NCBI RefSeq assembly: GCF_022132145.1
Contig: NZ_JAJISP010000001.1
Location: 1,488,001 to 1,552,000 of the forward strand
Source: Pseudomonas sp. MMS21 TM103
GTDB lineage: Bacteria > Pseudomonadota > Gammaproteobacteria > Pseudomonadales > Pseudomonadaceae
Length of the DNA: 64,000 nucleotides
Direction of reading: 5' to 3'
Position numbers and translations under genes: made by a program. The notes under the pieces were generated by a model. The model made no database searches and was not told the origin of the DNA. It worked only from the letters and a program-made list of their open reading frames with translations. Shown in pieces: positions 20,668-29,864 of the stretch (position 1 is the first letter of the stretch; every line of letters starts with the position of its first letter).

Positions 20668-20856
20668 ATGGAAAGCAAGACTGCGCGTCTCACCGTGCTG
20701 ATTGATCCGGTCAAGAAGAAGGCGTTCGAGGAACTGTGCGCCGGACAGGATCTGACCCCTTCCCAGGTCGTGCGCCAGCTGATTCGCGATTACCTCGAGA
20801 CCCACGGCGTCACCTACGCCACCCAGAGCAAGCGCGGGCCCAGCGCCAAGGCATGA
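20668..20856 (+). CDS. Ribbon-helix-helix (CopG/Arc-type) DNA-binding protein
   Basis: 62-aa protein: an N-terminal beta strand ARLTVLIDPVKKKAFEELC, a first helix to about residue 25, turn LTPSQ and second helix VVRQLIRDYLETHG. This is the complete RHH fold with a short basic tail. The start ATG is 18 bp after a palindromic operator. There is no toxin partner beside it; the next gene is convergent sulP. Probably an autoregulated repressor whose other targets are unknown. Confidence 0.8.
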   Translation: MESKTARLTVLIDPVKKKAFEELCAGQDLTPSQVVRQLIRDYLETHGVTYATQSKRGPSAKA

Positions 20857-20869
20857 TCCGTCGAGCGGC

Positions 20870-22531
20870 TCAGCCATCGGCCGCTGCCGGCTCGCTCTGC
20901 GCGTAGGCCGCCAGCGCGGCGTTGAAGTCGGCGTGATAATGCTGCGCCCCGATCTGCTGCAGGATGCCCGCCTTATCCAGCTTGGCCAGGACCTTGCGGT
21001 TGGCCTCGCAGAGTTTCACCACGATCTTGCGTTTGTGCAGTTGCTGGATGACTTCCTCCAGGGTTTGCAGGCCGGTGATATCCATGAACGGCACGCGGTT
21101 CAGGCGAATCACCAGCAATCGTGGATCGGTGTGGGTCTGTGCCAGCGCGCGCTCGAAGGTTTCTGCTGCGGCAAAGAACAGCGGCCCTTCGATGGTGTAC
21201 ACCAGCACGCCGGCTGGCAGGCGGCTATGACCGCCGACGCGCAACTCCGCTTCGAGTTCTTGTTCGACGACCTGCTGAACCTCCACAGAGGCGGCCATCC
21301 GGCGCATGAAATGCAGCATCGCCAGGATCACGCCGATATTCACGGCCACCACCAGGTCACTGAATACCGTCAGGCCGAAGGTGATCAGCAGGATCGCCAC
21401 GTCTGCCCGTGGAGCACGCTGCACCATGCGCTTGAAATGGCGCAGCTCGCTCATGTTGTAGGCGACCACGAAGAGGATCGCCGCCAGTGCGCACAGCGGA
21501 ATGTCCGAGGCCAGCGGAGCCAGGAACAGGATGATCAGCAACAGGGTGACCGCGTGCATGATGCCGGCGAGGGGGCTGGTGCCGCCGTTACGGATATTGG
21601 TTGCCGTGCGCGCAATCGCACCAGTGGCAGCGATGCCGCCAAATAAGGGGGTGAGCAGGTTGGCAACGCCTTGGCCGACCAGCTCCTGGTTGGAGTCATG
21701 CTTGGTGGCCGTCATGCCGTCGGCTACCACCGCCGAGAGCAGCGACTCGATCGCCCCCAGCATGGCAATCGCAAAGGCCGGGCCGATCAGCTCGATAATC
21801 CGCGGCAAGCTGACTTCAGGCAGGCCGAAATCGGGCAGGCCCTGGGGGATGCCGCCAAAGGCGCTGCCGATCGTGGCCACGCCATCGAAGTGAAAGACCG
21901 CCTGGATAAGGGTGACCACCAGCATCGCCACCAGCGGGCCTGGCACGCGCTTGAGCCCCGGAAACCCTGGCGACAGCAGCACCAGGCTGAGGCTGAGGAG
22001 GGCCAGCAGGGTGGTGGCCGGGTGCAGTTGCGGTAGCACGCGGAGCAATTGCCAGACCTTCTCATGGAAGTGCTCGCCGCCAACGGCGGGCAAGCCGAAG
22101 AAGTCTTGCCATTGGCCGACCCAGATGATCACCCCGATCCCGGCCGTAAAGCCGACGATCACCGGGGCCGGAATGAATTTGATCACTGAACCAAGCCGGG
22201 TAATGCCCAGCAACAGCAGCATGACCCCGGCCATCATGGTGGCGATCTGCATGCCGTCGATGCCGTGCTCGGCGGTAATGCTCGCCAGAATCACGATGAA
22301 TGCGCCGGTCGGTCCGGCGATTTGTACACGACTGCCGCCAAACAGGGAGACCAGCACACCGCCAATGATCGCCGTATAGATGCCTTGCTCCGGCTTGACC
22401 CCCGAGGCAATGGCAAAGGCCATTGCCAGTGGCAGCGCAACTATCCCGACGATCACTCCGGAGACCAGATTGTTCAGCCAGTGCTTGCGCCCCAGCAAAC
22501 CGGCCTTCCAGGCTTCGCGTACTGCAATCAT
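20870..22531 (-). CDS. SulP-family anion transporter with STAS domain
   Basis: 553-aa inner-membrane transporter. There are about 10-14 hydrophobic helices (residues 20-430), the conserved GPTGAFIVILAS in TM3 region and a C-terminal STAS domain (about 440-545; DPRLLVIRLNRVPFMDITGLQTL). The family carries sulfate, bicarbonate or dicarboxylates, often with Na+ or H+; substrate is not evident. It is convergent with the RHH gene (13 bp apart). Its own promoter region has two nested palindromes. Confidence 0.92.
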   Translation of the reverse strand: MIAVREAWKAGLLGRKHWLNNLVSGVIVGIVALPLAMAFAIASGVKPEQGIYTAIIGGVLVSLFGGSRVQIAGPTGAFIVILASITAEHGIDGMQIATMMAGVMLLLLGITRLGSVIKFIPAPVIVGFTAGIGVIIWVGQWQDFFGLPAVGGEHFHEKVWQLLRVLPQLHPATTLLALLSLSLVLLSPGFPGLKRVPGPLVAMLVVTLIQAVFHFDGVATIGSAFGGIPQGLPDFGLPEVSLPRIIELIGPAFAIAMLGAIESLLSAVVADGMTATKHDSNQELVGQGVANLLTPLFGGIAATGAIARTATNIRNGGTSPLAGIMHAVTLLLIILFLAPLASDIPLCALAAILFVVAYNMSELRHFKRMVQRAPRADVAILLITFGLTVFSDLVVAVNIGVILAMLHFMRRMAASVEVQQVVEQELEAELRVGGHSRLPAGVLVYTIEGPLFFAAAETFERALAQTHTDPRLLVIRLNRVPFMDITGLQTLEEVIQQLHKRKIVVKLCEANRKVLAKLDKAGILQQIGAQHYHADFNAALAAYAQSEPAAADG

Positions 22532-22557
22532 GGTGAGCGCCTCTACGAGATCATGTG

Positions 22558-22581
22558 CATGATATTATCATGTGGTGATAA
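22558..22581. promoter_or_regulatory. Two overlapping perfect palindromes upstream of sulP
   Basis: CATGAT-ATT-ATCATG (22558-22572) and TTATCA-TGTGG-TGATAA (22565-22581) overlap by eight bases, 27 bp before the sulP ATG in a short AT-rich patch. They look like an operator with two alternative or adjacent dimer sites. The binding protein is unknown. Confidence 0.6.
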
Positions 22582-22707
22582 TTGCGCGGCTCCTTGATCA
22601 AGCGTCCCGCGACTCATGCCAAGGCTTGTCTGGCTGAAGCATAGCGGCGCAGGCGACTGACACTGAGCGCACAGGTGTGCGCGCGCACCCACCAGCGGGA
22701 GAGCGAG

Positions 22708-22938
22708 ATGAACCGTAACGACGTTAAAAGCAAACATGCCGAGGGCGTCACCTTCGACACCCATGTGATCGCTAATCCGACCAGCCTCAAAGAGTGGATC
22801 GTGTTCTTCAAGAAAGACGCGGGCAGAAGCTACTTCCTGGTCGATGAGCGCGAGGAGGTCGAGTCATTTGTCCATCTGGATGACCTGATCGACGAGTTGC
22901 GCGAGCTGGGCATCAAGAACGCAGAGATCCATTTCTAA
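22708..22938 (+). CDS. Conserved-looking small protein, unknown function
   Basis: 76-aa soluble protein; AGCGGGAGAGCGAG before the ATG supplies a ribosome-binding site. Sequence alternates hydrophobic and charged residues (EWIVFFKKDAGRSYFLVDER, and a C-terminal amphipathic helix DLIDELRELGIKNAEIHF), consistent with a small alpha/beta fold. It is divergent from sulP across the palindromic region. I do not recognise a characterised family. Confidence 0.7.
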   Translation: MNRNDVKSKHAEGVTFDTHVIANPTSLKEWIVFFKKDAGRSYFLVDEREEVESFVHLDDLIDELRELGIKNAEIHF

Positions 22939-23235
22939 CTGCCGAGTCGGGTCTGCTCCCAGGGGCGTAGGGCGCACGGCCGCGACGCTTGGCCAAGGCC
23001 ATGGATATGCCGGTCGGTGTGACCCGCATGGCCCTGTACGAGGGTGAAAGCCTGCTGTGGGTATCCGCCGTAACGGCACGCATGACGGCGCGACAGGGGC
23101 GCGGGTTCATTGATCAAGCGAGACCCTAGGCTCGGAAAATAAATACGCACCCATTTGGGCTATGGGGCCGCAATCGATGTGCAAACACCAAGGCGCAGCT
23201 TGCGCCTGCCCCCGTGCGTGCCGATCAGGCGTCAC
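22939..23235. other. Intergenic stretch without recognisable gene
   Basis: About 300 bp between convergent small genes. Short ORFs on both strands lack ribosome-binding sites and protein-like composition. No terminator with a U-tract is obvious. Confidence 0.5.
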
Positions 23236-23541
23236 TCACGCCCATTTCTTGCCAAGCTCTTCCAGCCCGGCCTTTTGCAGGTCTTCGGGGCTCATCAGGA
23301 TGCGGAACTTGCAGTCGGCCTGGAGGTTGAGGAAGAAGGGCTCCGCCAGGGCGGGTACATCCGACGACTCTTGCACGTCAACGATAAAGATGCCGCCGCG
23401 CTTGCCGTTTTGTTCGGTGAAGTAGGCCGCTTGAGGCTTGATGGCTTCGAGGATGCGGGCGATGACTTCGCCCACTTTGCCGGTTCTCACGAGGGTATTG
23501 AAGGGCTCAAGTGGGAACTCGACGGTGAGGAGCATTTTCAT
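23236..23541 (-). CDS. Small conserved hypothetical protein
   Basis: 101-aa protein starting MKMLLTVEFPLEPFNTLV at 23541 with AGTCCTGTC upstream (weak site). The pattern of a first beta strand, a helix (VGEVIARILEAIKPQ), strands AAYFTEQNGKRGGIFIVDV and a second helix fits a ferredoxin-like dimeric alpha/beta barrel; this is inference from pattern only. It stands alone, convergent with the gene at 22708. Confidence 0.65.
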   Translation of the reverse strand: MKMLLTVEFPLEPFNTLVRTGKVGEVIARILEAIKPQAAYFTEQNGKRGGIFIVDVQESSDVPALAEPFFLNLQADCKFRILMSPEDLQKAGLEELGKKWA

Positions 23542-23767
23542 GACAGGACTCCAGCTTGTTGCGGTACGTGGAGAGGGTTCCGCTGACGGCACATGAAGCG
23601 GAATGCTCTGTCGCGTTGCCTTGCTCGTCGTCCTGCAACCCTTGCTGCTCCTCGAAAACGCGACAGGTGCTGGCTAGCTGATCTGACTGGGAACTAGCAC
23701 GGTTAACCCTAGTTGTCGCCCATTTGCCTGTCCAGCGCCCGGCAGACCTGCGGTAAATTCCGGTAAT

Positions 23768-23795
23768 GAAAAAGCGGGCCGAAGCCCGCTTTTTC
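23768..23795. terminator. Bidirectional intrinsic terminator
   Basis: Perfect stem AGCGGGC-CGAA-GCCCGCT flanked by A5 and T5 runs, so it works in both directions. It ends the binding-protein gene on the minus strand (stop at 23815). Confidence 0.9.
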
Positions 23796-23814
23796 GTTGT
23801 TGCTGTAACAGTGC

Positions 23815-24672
23815 TTACTTCAACCAGCCCGCCACGCGCTCGGGGTTGGCGGCGATCCAGTCCTTGGCGGCCTGCTCCGGCTTGGCGCCTTCGCTGACAG
23901 CCAGCATCACAGAGCCAATTTCTTCTGCGCTCCAGGAGAACTTCTTGAGGAACGCGGCAGCTTCTGGAGCCTTGGCTTCCAGTGCGGGATTGGCCACGGT
24001 GTCGACGTGCTCAGCTGCACCAAAGACATTCTGCGGATCTTCGAGGAAACGCAGTTTCCACTTGGCGAACATCCAATGTGGAATCCAGCCGGGAACCACG
24101 ATGGCTTCCTTCTTCTTCTCGGCGCGGGCCAGGGCGATGGCCATGGCCGGGCCGGAGCTCGGCATCAGCTTGAAGTCCAGGTTGTATTTCTCGATGGCTT
24201 CTTCGGTGCGGCTCATGATGCCGGCACCGGCGTCGATGCCGGTGATCTTGCCGTCGTAGGCTTCTTTGTTCTTGTTCAGGTCTTCGATGCTCTTGGCTTC
24301 GACGTAGTCGGGCACTACCAGGCCGATTTTCGCGCCTTCGTAGTTGGTGCCGAGTACCACCACCTTGTCTTTCATCTTGGCGTAGTAATCGCCGTGGGTG
24401 ACCGGCAGCCAGGCAGTGAGTGTCGCATCCAGGTCGCCACGGGCCACGCCTTGCCACATGATCGCCGGCTCGACGGCTTTCAGTTCAACTGTGTAGCCGA
24501 GTTTGCTTCTGAGAATTTCACCGGCGACCTGGGTGCTCGCGACGCTATCGTCCCAACCGTTGACGTAGCCGATCTTCAGGGTAGGTTTTTCTGCCGCCAT
24601 GGCGGTGGACATGCCCAGTGCGAGGGCAGCAACGCCGAGGCTTTTCAGGCAGAAGGTGGAAAGTTTGCGCAT
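23815..24672 (-). CDS. Periplasmic glycine-betaine-type binding protein (OpuAC family)
   Basis: 285-aa protein with Sec signal peptide cleaved near AMA-AEKP (residue 27). The OpuAC domain is recognisable by KIGYVNGWDDSVASTQVAGEIL, Trp-rich pocket residues (AIMWQG, LTAWLPV) and GWIPHWMFAKWKL. It differs from the CbcX/CaiX group nearby: no Cys pair near the mature N-terminus. It follows cbcX by 143 bp, so the single CbcV-CbcW core may use it as an additional receptor, as described for Pseudomonas Cbc. Ligand may be betaine or another quaternary amine. Confidence 0.88.
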   Translation of the reverse strand: MRKLSTFCLKSLGVAALALGMSTAMAAEKPTLKIGYVNGWDDSVASTQVAGEILRSKLGYTVELKAVEPAIMWQGVARGDLDATLTAWLPVTHGDYYAKMKDKVVVLGTNYEGAKIGLVVPDYVEAKSIEDLNKNKEAYDGKITGIDAGAGIMSRTEEAIEKYNLDFKLMPSSGPAMAIALARAEKKKEAIVVPGWIPHWMFAKWKLRFLEDPQNVFGAAEHVDTVANPALEAKAPEAAAFLKKFSWSAEEIGSVMLAVSEGAKPEQAAKDWIAANPERVAGWLK

Positions 24673-24815
24673 AAATTTGGTGCTCCATCAGTGAGAGTGG
24701 CAGTTCAACAGTGTTACTGGCTCGTGCTGATTGCGGGTGTTGCGCTGGCCGGTTAACCCATGCCAGGGATACATGCCTCTGCCCGCCTGACGCTGGCGCC
24801 AGGCGGGCCAGAGCT

Positions 24816-25760
24816 TTACAGTCCGACGTATTTCTTCACCGCGGCGACGCCATCCTGGCCGTCATAGGTGGTGACGCCCGCCAGCCACTTGTCCAGGGCT
24901 TCCGGGTTAGCCTTGATCCAATTTTTGGCCACTTCCGCCGGGTCTTCTTTCTCCAGCACTTTTTCCATCAACTGGCTTTCGATCTTGACGCTGAATTGCA
25001 GGTTGTTCAGCAGCTTGCCAACGTTAGGGCAGCGCGCTTCGTAATCCGGTGGTACCACGGTGTAGACCTTGGCCGCACCGTAATCGGGGCCGAACACGTC
25101 ATCGCCGCCGGACAGATAGGTGATATCGAACTGGGTATTCATCGGGTGAGGTGCCCAGCCGAGGAACACGACCGGCTTGTTCTTCCTCACAGCGCGCTGC
25201 ACCTGCACCAGCATGCCTGCTTCGCTGGACTCGACCATGCGGAAACCGCCCATGCCGAATTGGTCTTCCTTGATCATTTTTTCGATCAGCAGGTTGCCGT
25301 CGTTACCGGGCTCGATGCCGTATATCTTGCCGTCGAGTTCTTTCTTGAACTTGGCGATGTCCTGGAAGCTTTTCAGGCCAGCCTCAGCCAGGTAGGTCGG
25401 CACGGCGAGGGTGTACTTGGCCCCTTCCAGGTTGGCGGTTGGCAGCACTTTGACGCCGTTGTCCTTGGTGAACGGTTCGATCACCGCGTCCATCGAGGGC
25501 GCCCAGTAGCCGAGGAATACATCAATCTGGCCCTTTTGCACGCCGGTGAAGGCAATCGGGACCGAGGCCATGATCTTGCGGGTCTCGTAGCCAAGGCCCT
25601 CGCTCAGGGTCATGGCTACGCCGGTGGTGGCGGCGATGTCCGCCCAGCCGATCTCGGCGAAGCGCACCTGTTTGCAGCTTTCCGGCTCCTGGGCCCAGGC
25701 GCTTTGCAGCAGCGCGCAGGACAGCAGGCTAACCCCAGCAATGGTTTTCAACTTGTTCAT
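24816..25760 (-). CDS. cbcX: Choline-binding periplasmic protein of the Cbc transporter
   Basis: 314-aa binding protein. Signal peptide residues 1-23 (cleavage after AWA-QE). Mature N-terminus has the conserved Cys (ESCKQVRFAEIGWAD) and the partner Cys in EARCPNVG, likely a disulfide as in ChoX proteins. Aromatic cage residues are in FLGYWAPSMD and FLGWAPHPMN. It is third in cbcV-cbcW-cbcX, 37 bp after cbcW. Delivers choline to the CbcWV permease/ATPase. Confidence 0.93.
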   Translation of the reverse strand: MNKLKTIAGVSLLSCALLQSAWAQEPESCKQVRFAEIGWADIAATTGVAMTLSEGLGYETRKIMASVPIAFTGVQKGQIDVFLGYWAPSMDAVIEPFTKDNGVKVLPTANLEGAKYTLAVPTYLAEAGLKSFQDIAKFKKELDGKIYGIEPGNDGNLLIEKMIKEDQFGMGGFRMVESSEAGMLVQVQRAVRKNKPVVFLGWAPHPMNTQFDITYLSGGDDVFGPDYGAAKVYTVVPPDYEARCPNVGKLLNNLQFSVKIESQLMEKVLEKEDPAEVAKNWIKANPEALDKWLAGVTTYDGQDGVAAVKKYVGL

Positions 25761-25797
25761 TTATGGCTCCCTCTGTGAATGGAATAAGGTGAAGGTC

Positions 25798-26679
25798 TTA
25801 CTGGCGCTGCAATTTCGCACTCACCCAGCTGATCAGGGTGCTGCGTTTCTCGCTTTGCTTGGTGCCAAAACTTTCGGTAATGCGGTCGAGGATGATCGCC
25901 AGCAGTACCACGGCCATGCCGCTTTCGAAGCCTAGACCGATATCCAGACGCTGGATGCTCGCCAGCACGTCGTTACCCAAGCCGCCGGCGCCGACCATCG
26001 AGGCAATGATCACCATCGACAGGGCCATCATGATGGTCTGGTTGACCCCGGCCATGATCGACGGCATGGCGCTGGGCAGTTGGACCTTGAGTAGCAGCTG
26101 GGTCTTGCTGCAGCCGAAGGATTGGCCGGCCTCGACGATTTCCTTGTTGACCTGGCGAATGCCCAGGCTGGTCAGGCGCACCGCTGGTGGCATGGCGAAA
26201 ATCACCGTGGCGATGATCCCCGGCACCCGGCCGAGGCCGAACAGCATGGCCGCCGGAATCAGGTAGACGAACGCCGGCATGGTCTGCATGAAGTCGAGAA
26301 TGGGCCGGATGGTGGTCGCCACTCGCTCGCTCTTGGCCGCCCAGATGCCCAGGGGGATACCCAGCAAGAGGCTGATCAGCGTCGCGGAGAAGGTCAGGCC
26401 GAGGGTCACCACGGTCTGCTCCCAGAAGCCGGTGAGGACAATCAGGATGAAGGAGACGGCGGTAAAGGCGGCAAACCGGGCGCCGATCCGCCAGAGGCCG
26501 AGGCCGACGAAGATGGCGATCAACAGCCACGCCGGCGGCAGCATGAGGATGGCCTCGATGCCTTCGGAGAACGAGCTGACCACGCCGCCGATGCTGTCGA
26601 AACCGTCGCTGTAGTTGTCCAGCAGGTGCTGTACGCCGTCGTTGACCCAGCTGCCCAGGTCGAGTTTTTTCTCACTCAT
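25798..26679 (-). CDS. cbcW: Cbc ABC transporter permease
   Basis: 293-aa inner-membrane permease with about six helices. The EAA loop region lies around residues 200-225 (VEAGQSFGCSKTQLLLKVQLPSAMP), the ATPase contact. It is homologous to ProW/OpuAB. The ATG follows the cbcV stop by one base, indicating translational coupling. Works with CbcV and several binding proteins to import choline, betaine and carnitine. Confidence 0.95.
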   Translation of the reverse strand: MSEKKLDLGSWVNDGVQHLLDNYSDGFDSIGGVVSSFSEGIEAILMLPPAWLLIAIFVGLGLWRIGARFAAFTAVSFILIVLTGFWEQTVVTLGLTFSATLISLLLGIPLGIWAAKSERVATTIRPILDFMQTMPAFVYLIPAAMLFGLGRVPGIIATVIFAMPPAVRLTSLGIRQVNKEIVEAGQSFGCSKTQLLLKVQLPSAMPSIMAGVNQTIMMALSMVIIASMVGAGGLGNDVLASIQRLDIGLGFESGMAVVLLAIILDRITESFGTKQSEKRSTLISWVSAKLQRQ

Positions 26680-26680
26680 G

Positions 26681-27877
26681 TCATTCTCCCTGCATGCGGG
26701 TCAACAGGCGACCCTTGCTAATGGCGCCAGAGTATTGGCCGTTGCCACCGACAACCGGGATTGGCCCTTCGTTGTCCACCAGGCGCGAGATGACCTTATC
26801 CAGGGGCATGTCTTCCGGCACCGGAGTGATCTGCTTGACCACGCTTTGGTCGAGCTTGCAGGACTGACCACCTTCGACCAGCAGGGCGATTTTCTCCAGG
26901 CTGATCGAACCGTAGAAACGGTTGTTCTCATCGACAATGAAGGCGTAATGCTTGTCCAGTTCCTGGAGCTTTTGCGAGACGACCTGGGCATCCGGGGCCA
27001 CGCCGTTGTGCACGAAGATCGGCACGCTATTCGCCATGAGCTGGCCGGCGGTGAGGTAGCGGTTGGTGTCGACGGTGTCGAAGAAGTTGCGCACATAATC
27101 ATTGGCCGGGTTGTCGACCAGCTCTTGCGGGGTGCCGACCTGGACCAGCTTGCCGCCTTCCATGATGGCGATACGGTTGCCGATACGCATGGCCTCCTCG
27201 ATATCGTGGGAGACGAAGATGATGGTGCGGCGGTGGACCTTTTGCAGCTCGAGCAGCAAGTCCTGCATTTCGCGACGCTTGAGCGGGTCGAGGGCGGAAA
27301 ACGCCTCGTCCATGATCATCATCGAGGGGTCGACGGCCAAGGCACGGGCCAAGCCGACGCGTTGTTGCATGCCGCCGGAGAGTTCATGGGGGTGCATCTG
27401 GGCAAACGTCTCCAGGCCCACCTCCTTGAGTACCTGCATGGCGCGTTTTTCCCGCTCCTTGCGACCTATTCCTGCCACTTCCAGGCCGAAGGCCGCATTG
27501 TCCAGCACGGTGCGCGAAGGCATCAGCGCGAAGGACTGGAACACCATGCTCATGTCGCGGCGACGCAGGCTGATGAGTTCCGCTTTGGTCATCTTGGCAA
27601 CGTTCTGACCGTCGATGAACACATTGCCATCGGAAGGCTCGATCAGGCGGTTGATCAAACGAATCAGGGTAGACTTGCCGGAGCCGGAAAGGCCCATGAG
27701 GACGAAGATTTCGCCTTCTTCGACACTGAACGACACATCGCTAACACCAATCACCGCGCCGGTTTCAGCGAGGACTTTATCCTTGCTCCAGCCTTGCTTG
27801 CTCTGGGCGATGGCTTCTTGCGGTTTGTTGCCAAAAACCTTGTACAGGTTCTCGACCACTATTTTTCCAGCTTTCAT
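26681..27877 (-). CDS. cbcV: Cbc ABC transporter ATPase
   Basis: 398-aa ProV-type ATPase with Walker A GLSGSGKST, signature LSGGMQQRVGLARAL, Walker B MIMDEAFSALDP and a C-terminal pair of CBS domains (about residues 285-395). CBS domains in this family sense ionic strength or nucleotides and gate transport. First gene of cbcVWX. A 665-bp gap lies upstream with candidate GbdR sites. Confidence 0.95.
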   Translation of the reverse strand: MKAGKIVVENLYKVFGNKPQEAIAQSKQGWSKDKVLAETGAVIGVSDVSFSVEEGEIFVLMGLSGSGKSTLIRLINRLIEPSDGNVFIDGQNVAKMTKAELISLRRRDMSMVFQSFALMPSRTVLDNAAFGLEVAGIGRKEREKRAMQVLKEVGLETFAQMHPHELSGGMQQRVGLARALAVDPSMMIMDEAFSALDPLKRREMQDLLLELQKVHRRTIIFVSHDIEEAMRIGNRIAIMEGGKLVQVGTPQELVDNPANDYVRNFFDTVDTNRYLTAGQLMANSVPIFVHNGVAPDAQVVSQKLQELDKHYAFIVDENNRFYGSISLEKIALLVEGGQSCKLDQSVVKQITPVPEDMPLDKVISRLVDNEGPIPVVGGNGQYSGAISKGRLLTRMQGE

Positions 27878-28542
27878 GGGAGGGTTCCCCTTCAGTAGAC
27901 ATCCAGATCAGTTACACGGAACCTGACGCACGCCAAACGACGTTCTTCAGGTGATGTCGACTGTTCTTGCCTGTGTGAGTGTGGGCGGTTCCAAGGTTTG
28001 GACAGCGTTCTGCTTCGCGGCGAGCTGTTGCGCATTCAGGCGCACACCACGTGGCGCACCATGAGCCCGAAAGGGCATGGGCGTTGCTTGGCCATGCTGA
28101 TGAATGTGCATTGCTGTGCCGTGTCGCAAACTGCTTTCCAAACCCTCTGGCAGAGTAACGAAGGCCAATCCGTGGGGATTTCACATCTCGTCCTGAAATG
28201 CGCGTACATCCGAAATTTTCTTGTTGGGCTGGCACCCGATGGAGGCGGCCAGCGCTATGTAATCTTCGGTCCAGAGCTTGGGAACTCTGGTCTGTCGACC
28301 CGGCTAAGAGTCGACAGTGACGAAATCGGCTGGCTCAACGATATAGTCTTCAAGTTACCGCGATTGTCGGTTTGCGACCCTGACGTGTTACGCGGCGACA
28401 TGATGATCACTATAAAAACCATACCACACCTAAAGAACTATAGACCGAAGCCACAGCCCGCGCCGGGCCTGCATTCCAGCCTTGAAGGGGGGGCTAGCTA
28501 CCATGTGCCGGGGGCTGTGGCGGAATCGTAATTATTTGAAAA
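27878..28542. other. Long intergenic region upstream of cbcV
   Basis: 665 bp between cbcV and the upstream co-oriented binding-protein gene. A plus-strand ORF of 177 codons spans it but lacks domain signatures and a ribosome site. Visible elements are an inverted repeat CTGTCGAC-N10-GTCGACAG (28292-28317) and two GCGAC pentamers (28374-28378 and 28395-28399, 21 bp apart) resembling candidate GbdR half-sites seen at other genes here. The cbcV leader may therefore be several hundred bases long. Confidence 0.5.
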
Positions 28543-29481
28543 TTATGGCGCTTTGCCGCTACTCGAGGGCATTTTTGCCGCACTGCCGTCGCGTCGAGTG
28601 ACCCCCTGCAGCCATTGACTGACCACCTGTGGATTGGCCTCCAGCCAGGCTTTGGCTTCGCGCCTGGGCGTGGTGTTCTGGTTGAGGATCGCCTCCATCA
28701 GGTCGTTTTCCATCTGCAGACTGAAGCGCATGTTCTTGAATAGCCGGCCGAGGTTCGGGCATTGCGTCGCAAAGCCCTTGCGCACCGTGGTATAGACGGT
28801 GGCGCCGCCCAGATTGGGGCCAAAGTAGTCATCGCCGCCGGCCAGGTAGCGCATGTTCAGCTGGTTGTTCATCGGGTGCGGTTCCCAGCCGAGGAACACC
28901 GCCCATTTATTCAGGTGGTCGGCGCGTTTGACGTGCAGGATCATCTGCGATTCGCTGGACTCCACCAGTTCGAACCCGCCGAGGTCAAAGCGGTTCTCGT
29001 CGATCATCTGCTGGATCAGCTGGTTGCCGCCGTTGCCCGGCTCGATGCCGTAGATCTTGCCATCCAGCTCCTTGCTGAACCTGGCGATATCGCTGAAACC
29101 CTTGAGGCCGGCGTCAAAGGCGGCCTGATTGACCGCCAGGGTGTACTTGGCGCCCTCCAGGTTGATCGTCAGCAACTCCACCGAGCCATCATCCAGGTAG
29201 GGGCGGATGTCCTTGTCCGAGCTGGGGAGCCAGGTGTCGAGGAATACATCAATCTCGTTGTCATGCAGGGCCTTGAAGGTCTCCGGCACGGACAGACGTT
29301 TGACCTGGGAGCGGTAGCCCAGCTCGCTGAGCAGCAGGCGGGTCACGGCGTTGGTGGTAATCAGGTCGGTCCAGCCGACATCGGCCAGGCGCACCCGGCT
29401 GCAGGCGGCGGGCTCCTGCGCCTGGGCCAGCAGGGGAGTGCAGAGGGCGAGCGCCAGCAGGCAATTCAACGGCAGTTTCAT
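28543..29481 (-). CDS. ChoX/CaiX-family periplasmic binding protein
   Basis: 312-aa paralogue of CbcX. Signal peptide LPLNCLLALALCTPLLAQAQ; mature part keeps the Cys pair (AACSRVRLADVGWTD and TQCPNLG) and cage motifs, though one reads DTWLPSS in place of GYWAPS, so ligand preference may differ. The start at 29481 gives a normal signal peptide; the longer frame does not. It precedes the long gap before cbcV, same strand, and is divergent from sdaB. Likely an auxiliary receptor for CbcWV. Confidence 0.88.
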   Translation of the reverse strand: MKLPLNCLLALALCTPLLAQAQEPAACSRVRLADVGWTDLITTNAVTRLLLSELGYRSQVKRLSVPETFKALHDNEIDVFLDTWLPSSDKDIRPYLDDGSVELLTINLEGAKYTLAVNQAAFDAGLKGFSDIARFSKELDGKIYGIEPGNGGNQLIQQMIDENRFDLGGFELVESSESQMILHVKRADHLNKWAVFLGWEPHPMNNQLNMRYLAGGDDYFGPNLGGATVYTTVRKGFATQCPNLGRLFKNMRFSLQMENDLMEAILNQNTTPRREAKAWLEANPQVVSQWLQGVTRRDGSAAKMPSSSGKAP

Positions 29482-29626
29482 GGGCGAATCCAATTTCCGG
29501 GAGACTGACCCGCCCAGCCAATCCAGGGCGGGATTTGTGACCATGGGCGAGGCTGAGCGGATGGCTGCTGGCCGGGCATGGGCGGCCGGATCATTGCGCC
29601 AGAGTTTGCTCGCTGCCTATGCGCGG

Positions 29627-29652
29627 GGTCGCAACTGGAACACCGCTGTCGC
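29627..29652 (+). promoter_or_regulatory. Candidate GbdR direct repeat upstream of sdaB
   Basis: GGTCGC (29627-29632) and TGTCGC (29647-29652) lie 20 bp apart between the divergent binding-protein gene and sdaB. The same spaced repeat occurs at gbcB. AraC-family activators commonly read such direct repeats about two helical turns apart; assignment to GbdR is inference. The rest of the 383-bp gap (29482-29864) shows no gene. Confidence 0.45.
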
Positions 29653-29864
29653 ATTTCATGCTGGCGTCGTGGAAAAGTGCGTGCGCGGTCACAACTCGCG
29701 TCAGGAGAGGGGGAAGGTGCTGGTTTCCGCGCAAGGCCGACCATTTGCCTGCTGCAGAACTGCGTTGGCGGATTTGGACATAAGTGAGTCGGTGTGGGAC
29801 CTCCGCACATTGAGGAAATCTCGATCATGAGGCGATAAAAATGCACCCCGTGCAGGAGATTGTC

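Noticed and set aside
27998..28531. 177-codon plus-strand ORF upstream of cbcV
   Set aside because: No ribosome-binding site or recognisable domain, irregular composition, and it covers likely regulatory repeats. Kept as intergenic.
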